A DNA stretch of 54,716 nt, taken from Streptomyces sp. NBS 14/10. Lineage in GTDB: Bacteria; Actinomycetota; Actinomycetes; Streptomycetales; Streptomycetaceae. The stretch spans positions 1 to 54,716 of the forward strand of contig NZ_NCSM01000014.1 in NCBI RefSeq assembly GCF_002224125.1, in the 5' to 3' direction. A program made the translations under genes and the position numbers. Shown in pieces: positions 38,082 to 46,126 of this stretch (position 1 is its first letter; every line of letters begins with the position of its first letter). The notes under the pieces are model-generated. The model ran no database searches, had not been told where the DNA came from, and saw only the letters and a program-made list of their open reading frames with translations.

Positions 38082-38858
38082 TCAGTGGTGAAGGATCTTC
38101 GACAGGAAGTCCTTGGCCCGGTCGCTGCGGGGGTTGTTGAAGAACTCCTCGGGCTTGGCCTCTTCGACGATCCGGCCGTCGGCCATGAAGACCACCCGGT
38201 TCGCCGCGGAGCGCGCGAAGCCCATCTCGTGCGTGACGACGACCATCGTCATACCGTCCCGGGCGAGCTGCTGCATGACGTCCAGCACCTCGTTGATCAT
38301 CTCCGGGTCGAGCGCGGAGGTCGGCTCGTCGAACAGGATCGCCTTCGGGTCCATGGCCAGCGCTCGGGCGATGGCCACGCGCTGCTGCTGACCACCGGAC
38401 ATCTGCGCGGGGTACTTGTCCGCCTGCTTGCCCACGCCCACTCGGTCGAGCAGCGCGCGGGCCTTCTCCTCGGCGGCCTTCTTGTCTGTCTTGCGCACCT
38501 TCAGCTGGCCCAGCATCACGTTTTCGAGCACGGTCTTGTGCGCGAAAAGGTTGAACGACTGGAAAACCATGCCGACGTCGGCACGCAGCCGGGCGAGCTC
38601 CTTGCCCTCTTGAGGCAGTGGCTTGCCGTCGATCGTGATGGTGCCGGAGTCGATCGTCTCCAGGCGGTTGATGGTGCGGCAGAGGGTCGACTTGCCGGAC
38701 CCGGAAGGGCCGATCACAACGACCACTTCGCCCCGTGCGATGTTCAGGTTGATGTCCTGGAGCACATGCAGCGCGCCGAAGTGCTTGTTGACTCCTGACA
38801 GCGCAACCAACGCGTCCGCAACAGGAGTTGCGTCCTTGGTCACCGGTACTTCGCTCAT
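38082..38858 (-). CDS. gluA: Glutamate ABC transporter ATPase GluA
   Basis: The 258-residue ATPase has Walker [11 protein letters not shown]-loop [17 protein letters not shown], signature [14 protein letters not shown], Walker [12 protein letters not shown] and the H-loop VTHEMGFAR. It is the first gene of gluABCD, the order also found next to recX in corynebacteria. GGAG lies 11 bases before ATG 38858, and a hairpin covers a second GGAGGAC further up. A copy of the gene's last 13 bases recurs 45 bases downstream of the stop. Confidence 0.95.
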   Translation of the reverse strand: MSEVPVTKDATPVADALVALSGVNKHFGALHVLQDINLNIARGEVVVVIGPSGSGKSTLCRTINRLETIDSGTITIDGKPLPQEGKELARLRADVGMVFQSFNLFAHKTVLENVMLGQLKVRKTDKKAAEEKARALLDRVGVGKQADKYPAQMSGGQQQRVAIARALAMDPKAILFDEPTSALDPEMINEVLDVMQQLARDGMTMVVVTHEMGFARSAANRVVFMADGRIVEEAKPEEFFNNPRSDRAKDFLSKILHH

Positions 38859-39131
38859 TCGGCGTTTCGCTCCGTCCTCCTCGGTTGGGAGGACATTAGG
38901 GGGCCGCCGAGACCAGCGTCATTACATCTGAGCGAGAATTGAGGATAACGATCCGGCAGCGGGGCGACACTCTGTGTGAATGCGATCCGAGGCTGTCGTA
39001 CCGGCTACGTAACGGAAACCTAAGTGTGACTAGATGCGTCTTGACGGGCACGTGCCGACTAGGCGTGGATGCCCTGTGGCCATGTTGCTGAAACGCATGC
39101 GCCACTCAGTGGAAAGGTGGTGTAGGGGTCG
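38859..39131. promoter_or_regulatory. Divergent control region between gluA and gluR
   Basis: The 273-base gap holds several candidate sites. GGAGGAC/GTCCTCC (38874-38880 and 38888-38894) forms a hairpin in the gluA leader. CGATCCG occurs at 38949 and 38983, and GTGTGA at 38975 and 39024, in direct orientation. GGCACGTGCC (39047-39056) is a perfect palindrome beside TTGACG (39041-39046). Which of these GluR binds cannot be told by reading. Confidence 0.5.
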
Positions 39132-39842
39132 GTGAGACTGCTGCTCGTCGAGGACGACAACCATGTCGCCGCGGCTCTGTCCGCGGTGCTCGCGAGGCAC
39201 GGTTTCGAAGTAACGCACGCCAGAAGCGGTGAGGAAGCGCTGAGAGCACTGCTGCCCGACTCGGGGCCGCCGTTCGGCGTCGTACTCCTCGACCTCGGGC
39301 TGCCGGACCAGGACGGCTTCCAAGTGTGTGGCCGTATCCGCAAGCGGACCACCACTCCCGTGATCATGGTGACCGCGCGGGCGGATGTAAGATCCCGCAT
39401 CCATGGCCTCAACCTCGGTGCCGACGACTATGTGGTCAAACCCTACGACACCATGGAGCTGCTCGCCCGGATCCACGCTGTGAGTCGGCGCACGCTTCCG
39501 GCCGACCCCGCACCGAGCGCCGAGGAGGCTGCCGACAGCCGCAACGCCCCGCTGCACATAGGCCCGGTCATCCTCGATCTGGCCACTCGGCAGGTCGCGG
39601 TGGACGGCGCGACCGTCTCGCTCACCCGTAAGGAGTTCGACTTGCTCGCCCTGCTCGCCCAGCGCCCCGGCGTGGTGTTCCGCCGCGAGCAGATCATCAG
39701 CGAAGTGTGGCGCACCAGTTGGGAGGGGACCGGGCGCACCCTTGAGGTGCATATCGCCTCGCTCCGCTCCAAGCTGCGCATGCCCGCGCTGATCGAGACG
39801 GTCCGGGGCGTCGGGTACCGCCTGGTGTCACCGGCGAACTGA
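39132..39842 (+). CDS. gluR: OmpR-family response regulator GluR
   Basis: The 236-residue product has a receiver with D54 in LLDLGLPDQDG, acidic residues LVEDDN at the N-terminus and Lys in VVKPYD, followed by a winged-helix output domain (about 140-232; LTRKEFDLLALLAQRPGVVF, HIASLRSKLR, VRGVGYRL). Start GTG 39132. With the kinase 21 bases downstream it forms a two-component system facing gluABCD. I recall the S. coelicolor pair being named GluR-GluK and controlling glutamate uptake. Confidence 0.9.
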   Translation: MRLLLVEDDNHVAAALSAVLARHGFEVTHARSGEEALRALLPDSGPPFGVVLLDLGLPDQDGFQVCGRIRKRTTTPVIMVTARADVRSRIHGLNLGADDYVVKPYDTMELLARIHAVSRRTLPADPAPSAEEAADSRNAPLHIGPVILDLATRQVAVDGATVSLTRKEFDLLALLAQRPGVVFRREQIISEVWRTSWEGTGRTLEVHIASLRSKLRMPALIETVRGVGYRLVSPAN

Positions 39843-39863
39843 GGAACCGCGAGACTTCTCCCC

Positions 39864-41270
39864 GTGCGCACCCGACTTCTCCCACTCCTCATCGTCCTCA
39901 TGGCCGGCGTGCTGCTCGCGCTCGGCTTCCCGCTCGCGGGCAGCGTGGCCGCCCGCGAGCAGCAGCGCGTGGTCGTCGACCGGATCGACGACACCGCGCG
40001 GTTCGCCGCGCTCGCCCAGTTCGTCACGGCCGGGCCGGCCGCCGCCACCACCGCGGAGGACGACGAACGGCTGAGCACCCTGAGGGCCGAACTCCGGCGT
40101 TACCACGACCTGTACGGCATCCGGGCCGGTGTCTACTACCGGAACGGCAGGCCCATGGCCCAGGCGCCGGGCGACTGGCGGCTCCCCGAGACCGGCGACG
40201 GCGCCGAGGCGTTCGACGAGGCCCTTCAGGGCCGCCGCAGCCACGATCCGGACCAGGTCTGGCCCTGGCAGCAAGGCCGGCTCACCGTCGCCTCCCCCGT
40301 GGTGCGCGACGGCGACGTGGTGGCCGTCGTGGTCACCGACTCGCCCACCCCACAGATGCGGACGCGCATCCTGCACGGCTGGCTGGTGATCGCCGCGGGG
40401 GAGGCGGCCGCGATGCTCCTGGCGGTCGGGGCGGCCTTCCGGCTCACCGGCTGGGTGCTGCGCCCCGTACGCATCCTCGACACGGCCACCCACGACATCG
40501 CCACCGGGCGCATGCAGTCCCGTGTCGCGGCCGCCTCCGGGCCACCGGAGCTGCGCCGCCTGGCCCGCTCGTTCAACGAGATGGCCGACAACGTGGAAGA
40601 AGTCCTCGAACAGCAGCGGGCCTTCGTCGCCGACGCCTCCCACCAGCTGCGCAACCCGCTGTCGGCGCTGCTGCTGCGCATCGAGCTGCTGGCCCTCGAC
40701 CTGCCCGAGGGGCACGAGGAGATCGCCTCGGTGCGCACCGAGGGCAAACGCCTCGCCCAGGTCCTGGACGACCTCCTCGACCTGGCCCTGGCCGAGCACT
40801 CCACCACCGACCTCAAGTTCACCGACATCGCGGAGCTCGCCACCGACCGGGTCGATGCCTGGCTGCCGGTCGCCGAGCGCGAGGGGGTCCGCCTCTCCTA
40901 CGAGGGCCCGACGGCCGTGGCCGGCTGGGCGGACCCGGTGGCGCTGTCCAGCGCGCTGGACGCGGTCGTGGACAACGCCGTGAAGTTCACGCCGGCGGGC
41001 GCGGAGGTGGTGGTCTCCGCCCAGCCGAACGGGGACACGGTCGCCATCGTCGTCGCCGACGGGGGCCCCGGGCTCACCGAGGACGAGCTCGCGCGCGTGG
41101 GCGACCGCTTCTGGCGTAGCGGCCGCCACCAGAACATCAACGGCTCCGGGCTGGGGCTGTCGATCTCCCGGGCGCTGCTCACGGCGGGCGGCGGCTCCAT
41201 CGCGTACGCCCCCAACGAGCCGTGCGGGCTGCGTGTGACCATCACCGTGCCGCGCACGGGGCCGCATTAG
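39864..41270 (+). CDS. gluK: Sensor histidine kinase GluK
   Basis: The 468-residue kinase has an N-terminal membrane helix (about 5-25), an extracytoplasmic sensor of about 140 residues, a second helix (about 175-200), a HAMP domain (RLTGWVLRPVRILD onward), HisKA with H260 in DASHQLRNPLSA, and HATPase_c with the DNAVKFTPAG N-box, VVADGGPGL and GSGLGLSIS. Start GTG 39864. It is the partner of the adjacent regulator and presumably senses extracellular glutamate, directly or through a binding protein. Confidence 0.9.
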   Translation: MRTRLLPLLIVLMAGVLLALGFPLAGSVAAREQQRVVVDRIDDTARFAALAQFVTAGPAAATTAEDDERLSTLRAELRRYHDLYGIRAGVYYRNGRPMAQAPGDWRLPETGDGAEAFDEALQGRRSHDPDQVWPWQQGRLTVASPVVRDGDVVAVVVTDSPTPQMRTRILHGWLVIAAGEAAAMLLAVGAAFRLTGWVLRPVRILDTATHDIATGRMQSRVAAASGPPELRRLARSFNEMADNVEEVLEQQRAFVADASHQLRNPLSALLLRIELLALDLPEGHEEIASVRTEGKRLAQVLDDLLDLALAEHSTTDLKFTDIAELATDRVDAWLPVAEREGVRLSYEGPTAVAGWADPVALSSALDAVVDNAVKFTPAGAEVVVSAQPNGDTVAIVVADGGPGLTEDELARVGDRFWRSGRHQNINGSGLGLSISRALLTAGGGSIAYAPNEPCGLRVTITVPRTGPH

Positions 41271-41309
41271 GGGGCGTATCAAGGGGCGCCGGGGCGCGGG
41301 CGGTGGGCC

Positions 41310-41382
41310 CTATGGCTGGCCCTACGGCTTGGGGCCCCTACGGATTGGGCCCCTGCGGCTTGGGCCCCTACGGCTTGACCGA
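41310..41382. repeat. Tandem repeat continuing the TAXI gene 3' end
   Basis: Units starting at 41338, 41353 and 41368 are 15 bases each (form CTACGGCTTGGGCCC); less regular copies start at 41322 and 41310. The unit at 41368 is the gene's own end: CTA is its stop TAG on the minus strand. The copy at 41338 repeats that stop in frame; the middle copy has CTG instead. Confidence 0.9.
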
Positions 41383-42366
41383 GCGGTAGTAGCGCTCCGC
41401 GCCCGTGTGGAGTTCCAGCGGGTCGGTGAAGATCGCGGTGCGCAGGTCCACCTTCTGCGCCGCGTGCACCCTGGAGCCGATACGGTCGCGGTTCTTGATC
41501 ACGGTCCGGGTGACGGCCTCCGCGAGCGCGGGGTCCACCCGGTCCGTGGTGACCAGGAGGTTGGGCACCGCGATCGTCTTGATGGCGTCCCGCTGGTGCA
41601 TGTCCTCGTACGCGTCGGCGGGCACCGACGCCGCCCGGTAGTAGCGGGTCACCCCGCCCTGGTTGTGCAGCGGGCCGATGAGGTCGCCGAGCTGGACCAG
41701 CCGGATCGGATAGTCGTGGGCCAGGGTGCGCACGGCGGTCGTCGGCAGCCCGCCCGACCAGAAGAACGCGTCCAGCTTCTTGGCCTTCAGCAGGCCCGGC
41801 ATCCGGTCGATGCCCTCGCGCACGGCCTTGACGTCCTTGCCCATGTCGAGCCCGGCGGCCTTGAGCAGCGACTTGGCGATCAGCTGTACGCCCGAGTCGT
41901 CCTCGCCGACGCCGACCCGCAGCCCCTTGAGATCCCGGGCGGACTGCACCCGGGAGCCCTTGGGCACCACCAGCTGCATGTAGTCGTCGTACAGCCGCGC
42001 GCAGGCGCGCAGCCGATCGGCGCCCTTCCCGCGCTGTTCGCGGTAGGCGGCGACCGCGTCGCTGGCGGCGATGGCGAACGTGGCGCGGCCCTCGGCGAGC
42101 CGCCGGACGTTGTCCGGGGACCCCTTGCTGCGCTGGAGCGTCACATCCAGGTCGGGGAGGTCCCGGGAGAGGTCGCGGCGCAGCATCTTGCCGTAGGTTT
42201 CGTACACGCCGGTGGGTACGCCGGTCGCGAAGGTCACCCGACCCTGGGGCGATTCGTCGCCCCCGAACGGCAGCAGCCACCACAGGAGCAGAGCGAGCGC
42301 GACGGCTCCGGCGGCGGCGGACTGCAGCGCGCGGCGCCGGCCGAGGCGCGGAAGACGGACGGCCAT
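41368..42366 (-). CDS. TAXI-family solute-binding protein, membrane anchored
   Basis: The 332-residue product has the TAXI binding-protein fold (VTFATGVPTGVYETYGKML, AAYREQRGKGADRLRACARL, DAFFWSGGLPTTAVRTLA). TAXI proteins normally feed TRAP permeases with dicarboxylates or glutamate. The N-terminus is a basic stretch and one hydrophobic helix (about 15-33) without a lipobox Cys, so it is probably anchored rather than secreted. No TRAP permease gene is in the window. It is convergent with gluK. A role as a sensor partner is possible but unproven. Confidence 0.87.
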   Translation of the reverse strand: MAVRLPRLGRRRALQSAAAGAVALALLLWWLLPFGGDESPQGRVTFATGVPTGVYETYGKMLRRDLSRDLPDLDVTLQRSKGSPDNVRRLAEGRATFAIAASDAVAAYREQRGKGADRLRACARLYDDYMQLVVPKGSRVQSARDLKGLRVGVGEDDSGVQLIAKSLLKAAGLDMGKDVKAVREGIDRMPGLLKAKKLDAFFWSGGLPTTAVRTLAHDYPIRLVQLGDLIGPLHNQGGVTRYYRAASVPADAYEDMHQRDAIKTIAVPNLLVTTDRVDPALAEAVTRTVIKNRDRIGSRVHAAQKVDLRTAIFTDPLELHTGAERYYRSVKP

Positions 42367-42483
42367 GAGACAGGATCATGACAGTCCTCCCGGCCTGTTG
42401 GGGAGTCGGGGGCCGTCGGGGCCGTACGGTCGGCCTTCGTCATTCGGCACAGTGGCCTGATCGCGGCCCCTTACCCTGGATGG

Positions 42484-44001
42484 GTGAGCAGCAGTGAGGT
42501 AGCCGGTTTGAAGACCTACGAGGTGCGCACCTACGGGTGCCAGATGAACGTCCACGACTCCGAGCGGCTCTCCGGCCTCTTGGAGGACGCCGGCTACGTC
42601 CGCGCGCCCGAGGGCGCGGGCGAGGGTGACGAGGCCTTCGCCGACGTCGTCGTGTTCAACACCTGCGCGGTGCGGGAGAACGCCGACAACAGGCTGTACG
42701 GAAACCTCGGCCGGCTCGCGCCGATCAAGGCCAGGCGCCCCGGTATGCAGATCGCGGTCGGCGGATGCCTGGCCCAGAAGGACCGCGACACCATCGTCAA
42801 GAAGGCCCCCTGGGTCGACGTGGTCTTCGGCACCCACAACATCGGCAGCCTGCCGGTGCTGCTCGAGCGCGCCCGGATCCAGGAAGAGGCCCAGGTCGAG
42901 ATCGCCGAATCCCTGGAGGCCTTCCCGTCCACGCTGCCGACGCGCCGCGAGTCGGCGTACGCGGCGTGGGTCTCCGTCTCCGTCGGCTGCAACAACACCT
43001 GCACCTTCTGCATCGTCCCGGCGCTGCGCGGCAAGGAGAAGGACCGCCGTCCGGGCGACATCCTCGCCGAGGTGGAGGCCCTGGTCGCGGAGGGCGTCAG
43101 CGAGATCACCCTGCTGGGCCAGAACGTGAACGCGTACGGGTCCGACATCGGCGACCGCGAGGCGTTCAGCAAGCTGCTGCGGGCCTGCGGGAAGGTGTCC
43201 GGCCTGGAGCGCGTCCGCTTCACCTCGCCGCACCCCCGCGACTTCACGGACGACGTCATCGCGGCCATGGCCGAGACCGAGAACGTGATGCCCCAGCTGC
43301 ACATGCCGCTCCAGTCCGGCTCCGACACCGTGCTGAAGGCGATGCGCCGCTCCTACCGGCAGGAGCGCTACCTCGGGATCATCGAGAAGGTGCGCGCCGC
43401 CATGCCGGACGCCGCGATCTCGACCGACATCATCGTCGGCTTCCCCGGCGAGACCGACGCCGACTTCGAGCAGACGCTGCACGTGGTGCGCGAGGCGCGC
43501 TTCACACAGGCGTTCACCTTCCAGTACTCCAAGCGGCCCGGCACGCCCGCCGCCGAGATGGACGGGCAGGTGCCGAAGTCCGTCGTACAGGAGCGCTACG
43601 AGCGGCTGGTCGCCCTCCAGGAGGAGGTCTCCTGGGAGGAGAACAAGAAGCAGGTCGGCCGGACCGTGGAGGTGCTGGTCGCCGAGGGCGAGGGCCGCAA
43701 GGACGGCGCCACCCACCGGCTGTCCGGCCGCGCGCCCGACAACCGCCTCGTCCACTTCGCACGGCCCGAGGAGAGCGTCCGTCCGGGTGACGTCGTGACG
43801 GTGGACATCACTTACGCCGCACCGCACCACCTGCTCGCCGAGGGCCCGGCCAGGGGCGTGCGGCGCACCCGCTCGGGTGACGCGTGGGAGCGGCGCACCG
43901 CGGCCGAGGAGAAGAAGTCCGCGGGCGTGATGCTGGGCCTGCCGACCGTCGGCGCCCCGCCGCCGGTGGCCGCGCCCGCCGCGGGCTGCGGCTGCGACTG
44001 A
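42484..44001 (+). CDS. miaB: tRNA-2-methylthio-N6-dimethylallyladenosine synthase MiaB
   Basis: The 505-residue radical-SAM enzyme methylthiolates i6A37 of tRNAs reading UNN codons, downstream of MiaA. It has the MTTase domain ([20 protein letters not shown] with Cys19, [20 protein letters not shown]), the radical-SAM motif CNNTCTFC and a TRAM domain. The C-terminus is Ala/Pro-rich and ends GCGCD. GTG 42484 is the first codon. The stop region is repeated downstream in 25-base units. Confidence 0.95.
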   Translation: MSSSEVAGLKTYEVRTYGCQMNVHDSERLSGLLEDAGYVRAPEGAGEGDEAFADVVVFNTCAVRENADNRLYGNLGRLAPIKARRPGMQIAVGGCLAQKDRDTIVKKAPWVDVVFGTHNIGSLPVLLERARIQEEAQVEIAESLEAFPSTLPTRRESAYAAWVSVSVGCNNTCTFCIVPALRGKEKDRRPGDILAEVEALVAEGVSEITLLGQNVNAYGSDIGDREAFSKLLRACGKVSGLERVRFTSPHPRDFTDDVIAAMAETENVMPQLHMPLQSGSDTVLKAMRRSYRQERYLGIIEKVRAAMPDAAISTDIIVGFPGETDADFEQTLHVVREARFTQAFTFQYSKRPGTPAAEMDGQVPKSVVQERYERLVALQEEVSWEENKKQVGRTVEVLVAEGEGRKDGATHRLSGRAPDNRLVHFARPEESVRPGDVVTVDITYAAPHHLLAEGPARGVRRTRSGDAWERRTAAEEKKSAGVMLGLPTVGAPPPVAAPAAGCGCD

Positions 44002-44049
44002 GCGACCGTACGAGCGGGGCGACTGGACGACGGTACGAGCCGGGCGACC
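43994..44049 (+). repeat. 25-bp repeat continuing the miaB 3' end
   Basis: The unit 43994-44018 (starting GCGACTGAGCGACC and containing the miaB stop TGA) is copied imperfectly at 44019-44043. The first six bases recur at 44044 (GCGACC) and 44077 (GCGACT). Confidence 0.8.
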
Positions 44050-44112
44050 GCATCAGCTGAGTGATTGCACGACCGGGCGACTGGGCGCCCGGGATCCGAC
44101 GGGGGAGATGGC

Positions 44113-44451
44113 GTGACGGGGGACGGCGGCGTGACCGGGGACGATGCGGCGACGTGGTGGGGCCTGCTGGTGGAGGACTACCTCCAGATCATGGGTCCGG
44201 GCGCCAGGAACCACTCGATCACCCCGCTGGCGCACGTCAGAGGGACCCGGGAAGAGGCTCTGCAGGCGCTCCGCGAGCGCGCGCTGCGCTATGAGCCGCG
44301 GCACCCGGTCAACCCGTACCGGAAGCTGGTGTACCGCGACGGGGACGTCTTCCTGATGGTCCTGGAGGCCGCGACGGGCAACTACTGCTACCGGTTCCGG
44401 GCGGCCGAGCTGCTGTGGGACTCGGCGCCCCGGCCCGAGCCCGCCGGATAG
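44113..44451 (+). CDS. Conserved hypothetical protein
   Basis: The 112-residue product has a Gly/Asp-rich start and then a compact conserved core: WWGLLVEDYLQIMGPGARNH, ALRERALRYEPRHPVNPYRK, VFLMVLEAATGNYCYRFRA. No membrane segment or catalytic motif is seen. I know similar proteins next to miaB in other Streptomyces but no function. GTG 44113 follows GGGGGAG; GTG 44131 is in frame. It precedes the LigB-like gene by ten bases. Confidence 0.75.
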   Translation: MTGDGGVTGDDAATWWGLLVEDYLQIMGPGARNHSITPLAHVRGTREEALQALRERALRYEPRHPVNPYRKLVYRDGDVFLMVLEAATGNYCYRFRAAELLWDSAPRPEPAG

Positions 44452-44461
44452 GCTGGCGATC

Positions 44462-45184
44462 ATGCTGATCGCCGCCGCTGTCTGTCCCTGCCCGCCGCTC
44501 CTGGTGCCCGAGGTCGCCGCCGGGGCGGCCGGTGAGCTGGACGAGCTGCGCGCGGCGTGCCTGGACGCGGTCGGTGTGCTGGCCGCGGCCCGGCCCGAGC
44601 GGCTGATCGTCGTCGGGCCCGCGGAGCGCGACGGGCGGGGGCCGCACCCCCAGGGCACCCCCGGGTCCTTCCGGGGCTTCGGGGTGGATCTCGACGTACG
44701 GCTCGGGGGCTGGGGCGAGGCCGCGGCCGAGGCCTCGGAGCGGACGCTGCCGCCTTCGCTGGCCGTGGCCGCGTGGCTGCTGGAGCGCGCGAGGTGGCAG
44801 GCGGCGCCGGTCGAAGGGCTGGGCGTGGGGGAACCTCTGGCGTCCGAGCGGTGTAGAGAAGTCGGAAGGGAATTGGCGGCGCAGGCCGAGCGGGTCGCGC
44901 TGCTGGTGATGGGCGACGGCAGCGCGTGCCGTTCGCTGAAGGCTCCGGGCTATCTCGACGAGCGCGCGGCCGGCTTCGACGCGGATGTGGCGCGGGCGCT
45001 GGGCGCGGCGGACGTCGGCGCGCTCGCCGCGCTGGACGAGGAGTTGGCGGCGGAGCTGAAGGCGGCGGGCCGGGCGCCGTTGCAGGTGCTCGCGGGCGCG
45101 GGCGAGGGGGCCGCGCTGAAGGGGGAGTTGCGGTATGAGGGAGCGCCGTACGGCGTGGGGTATTTCGTCGCGATGTGGTCCTAG
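44462..45184 (+). CDS. LigB-superfamily (class III extradiol dioxygenase-like) protein, probably not a dioxygenase
   Basis: The 240-residue product has the actinobacterial form of the LigB/AMMECR-type fold: CPCPPLLVPEVAAGAAGELD at the N-terminus, RLIVVGPAERD, LLVMGDGSAC, GYLDERAAGFDADVARAL and a conserved YGVGYFVAMW end. The HxP metal-binding motif of true dioxygenases is CxCPP here, so catalysis is doubtful. ATG 44462. The gene is last in the miaB group; its stop is repeated downstream in 27-base units. Confidence 0.8.
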   Translation: MLIAAAVCPCPPLLVPEVAAGAAGELDELRAACLDAVGVLAAARPERLIVVGPAERDGRGPHPQGTPGSFRGFGVDLDVRLGGWGEAAAEASERTLPPSLAVAAWLLERARWQAAPVEGLGVGEPLASERCREVGRELAAQAERVALLVMGDGSACRSLKAPGYLDERAAGFDADVARALGAADVGALAALDEELAAELKAAGRAPLQVLAGAGEGAALKGELRYEGAPYGVGYFVAMWS

Positions 45185-45289
45185 CGCCTCGAGATCGCGA
45201 CGCGGTCGCGGCGCGCCGGGAGCGCGGTGTGGTCGTAGCGCGTCGGGATCACGATCTGGTCGTAGCGCCTTGAGACGCGATCCTGGCGG
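45182..45289 (+). repeat. 27-bp in-frame repeat continuing the LigB-like gene end
   Basis: Units start at 45182, 45209, 45236 and 45263. Units one, three and four begin TAGCGCCTC or TAGCGCGTC and are each preceded by TGG-TCC or TGG-TCG, so the last codons and stop of the gene are copied in frame. Unit two is degenerate. The rest of the gap to 45358 shows no other signal. Confidence 0.88.
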
Positions 45290-45358
45290 CTGCGGGGGCG
45301 GGCGCGCGTCCGGGCCCGGGAGGGGCGGTCGGCAGCGGGCCGGGAGTGGAGACGGTCG

Positions 45359-45386
45359 CGGCCGCGGAGCGGCGGCTCCGCGGCCG
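45359..45386. terminator. GC hairpin between convergent genes
   Basis: CGGCCGCGGAGC (45359-45370) pairs perfectly with GCTCCGCGGCCG (45375-45386), loop GGCG. It sits 15 bases beyond the antitoxin gene stop and can end transcription from both sides. Confidence 0.8.
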
Positions 45387-45400
45387 TTCACCGTCGGGGC

Positions 45401-45655
45401 TCAGGTGCTGGGCCGGCGGTGGCCTTTGGCCTTGCCCTGGCCCTCCTGTGGGTGGGAGAAGCGGCCGAGAGCGTTCTTGGCCTTGTCCGCACCGGTCTCG
45501 AGCTTGTTTCGGTACTTGCCCTTGGTCTTGCTGTCGACCGTCTTGACGGCCTTGTCCAGGCCTCGCTCGATCTTCTCTTCGTGCTGTTGTGTGAAGCCGA
45601 CGGCCTTGTCCTTCATGACTCCGGCCTTGGCCTTGAGGTTGTCCAGCACGCTCAT
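45401..45655 (-). CDS. MT0933-type antitoxin domain protein
   Basis: The 84-residue, Lys/Asp/Glu-rich helical protein begins MSVLDNLKAKAGVMKDKAVG and continues EEKIERGLDKAVKTVDSKTK. This matches the actinobacterial antitoxin family named for M. tuberculosis Rv0909 (MT0933). Such domains are also common as free stress-linked helical proteins. No toxin gene lies next to it. ATG 45655 has AAGGTGG upstream; ATG 45676 would add seven residues. Confidence 0.7.
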   Translation of the reverse strand: MSVLDNLKAKAGVMKDKAVGFTQQHEEKIERGLDKAVKTVDSKTKGKYRNKLETGADKAKNALGRFSHPQEGQGKAKGHRRPST

Positions 45656-45679
45656 GGGCCACCTTCCCTCGGTCAATGG

Positions 45680-46006
45680 CTATGTGCGGGCGCTCTCGCC
45701 GGTTTCGCTGTCCGCGCCGCCGGAAGGCTTCCGCACGGTTTTCTGCGCGGCGTCCGGCGCCGTCTCCTGTTCAGGATGGCGTACGCCCTCCCGAGCGGCA
45801 TCGGCTTCCTGCTTGGACTGCTGCTTCGGAATACCGATGCCGTCGCCCGGCGGGGCCTCTGCCTCGCCGCGTCCCCGCGCCGATCCGTCAGCCTGGTCGG
45901 CCGTCGCTCCGGCTGCCGGGGTGTCGGCCCGGGCCTGCTCGGTTGACGCCTCGGGCGGTCGGCTCGCCTCCTTGGAAGCTCGGCGAAACCAATCAAAAAC
46001 ACCCAT
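45680..46006 (-). CDS. Small acidic disordered protein
   Basis: The 108-residue product starts MGVFDWFRRASKEA and is otherwise Ala/Glu/Gly-rich and likely disordered. GIPKQQSKQEADAAREG and the end DSETGESART are patterns I recall from conserved Streptomyces proteins of unknown role. ATG 46006 has GGAGAA about six bases upstream; ATG 46018 is in frame. It lies 24 bases before the antitoxin-like gene on the same strand, so the two may form an operon. Confidence 0.65.
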   Translation of the reverse strand: MGVFDWFRRASKEASRPPEASTEQARADTPAAGATADQADGSARGRGEAEAPPGDGIGIPKQQSKQEADAAREGVRHPEQETAPDAAQKTVRKPSGGADSETGESART

Positions 46007-46126
46007 ATGCTTCTCCATACCCTACTCGTGCGGGCGATATCGCGTGCCGCTCAGGCAACGAGACCGGAAGTGCTCCGTCACGTCGCTCGTTCGAGTAGGC
46101 CGCCTGGGATTTGCGAGACTGGTCCG

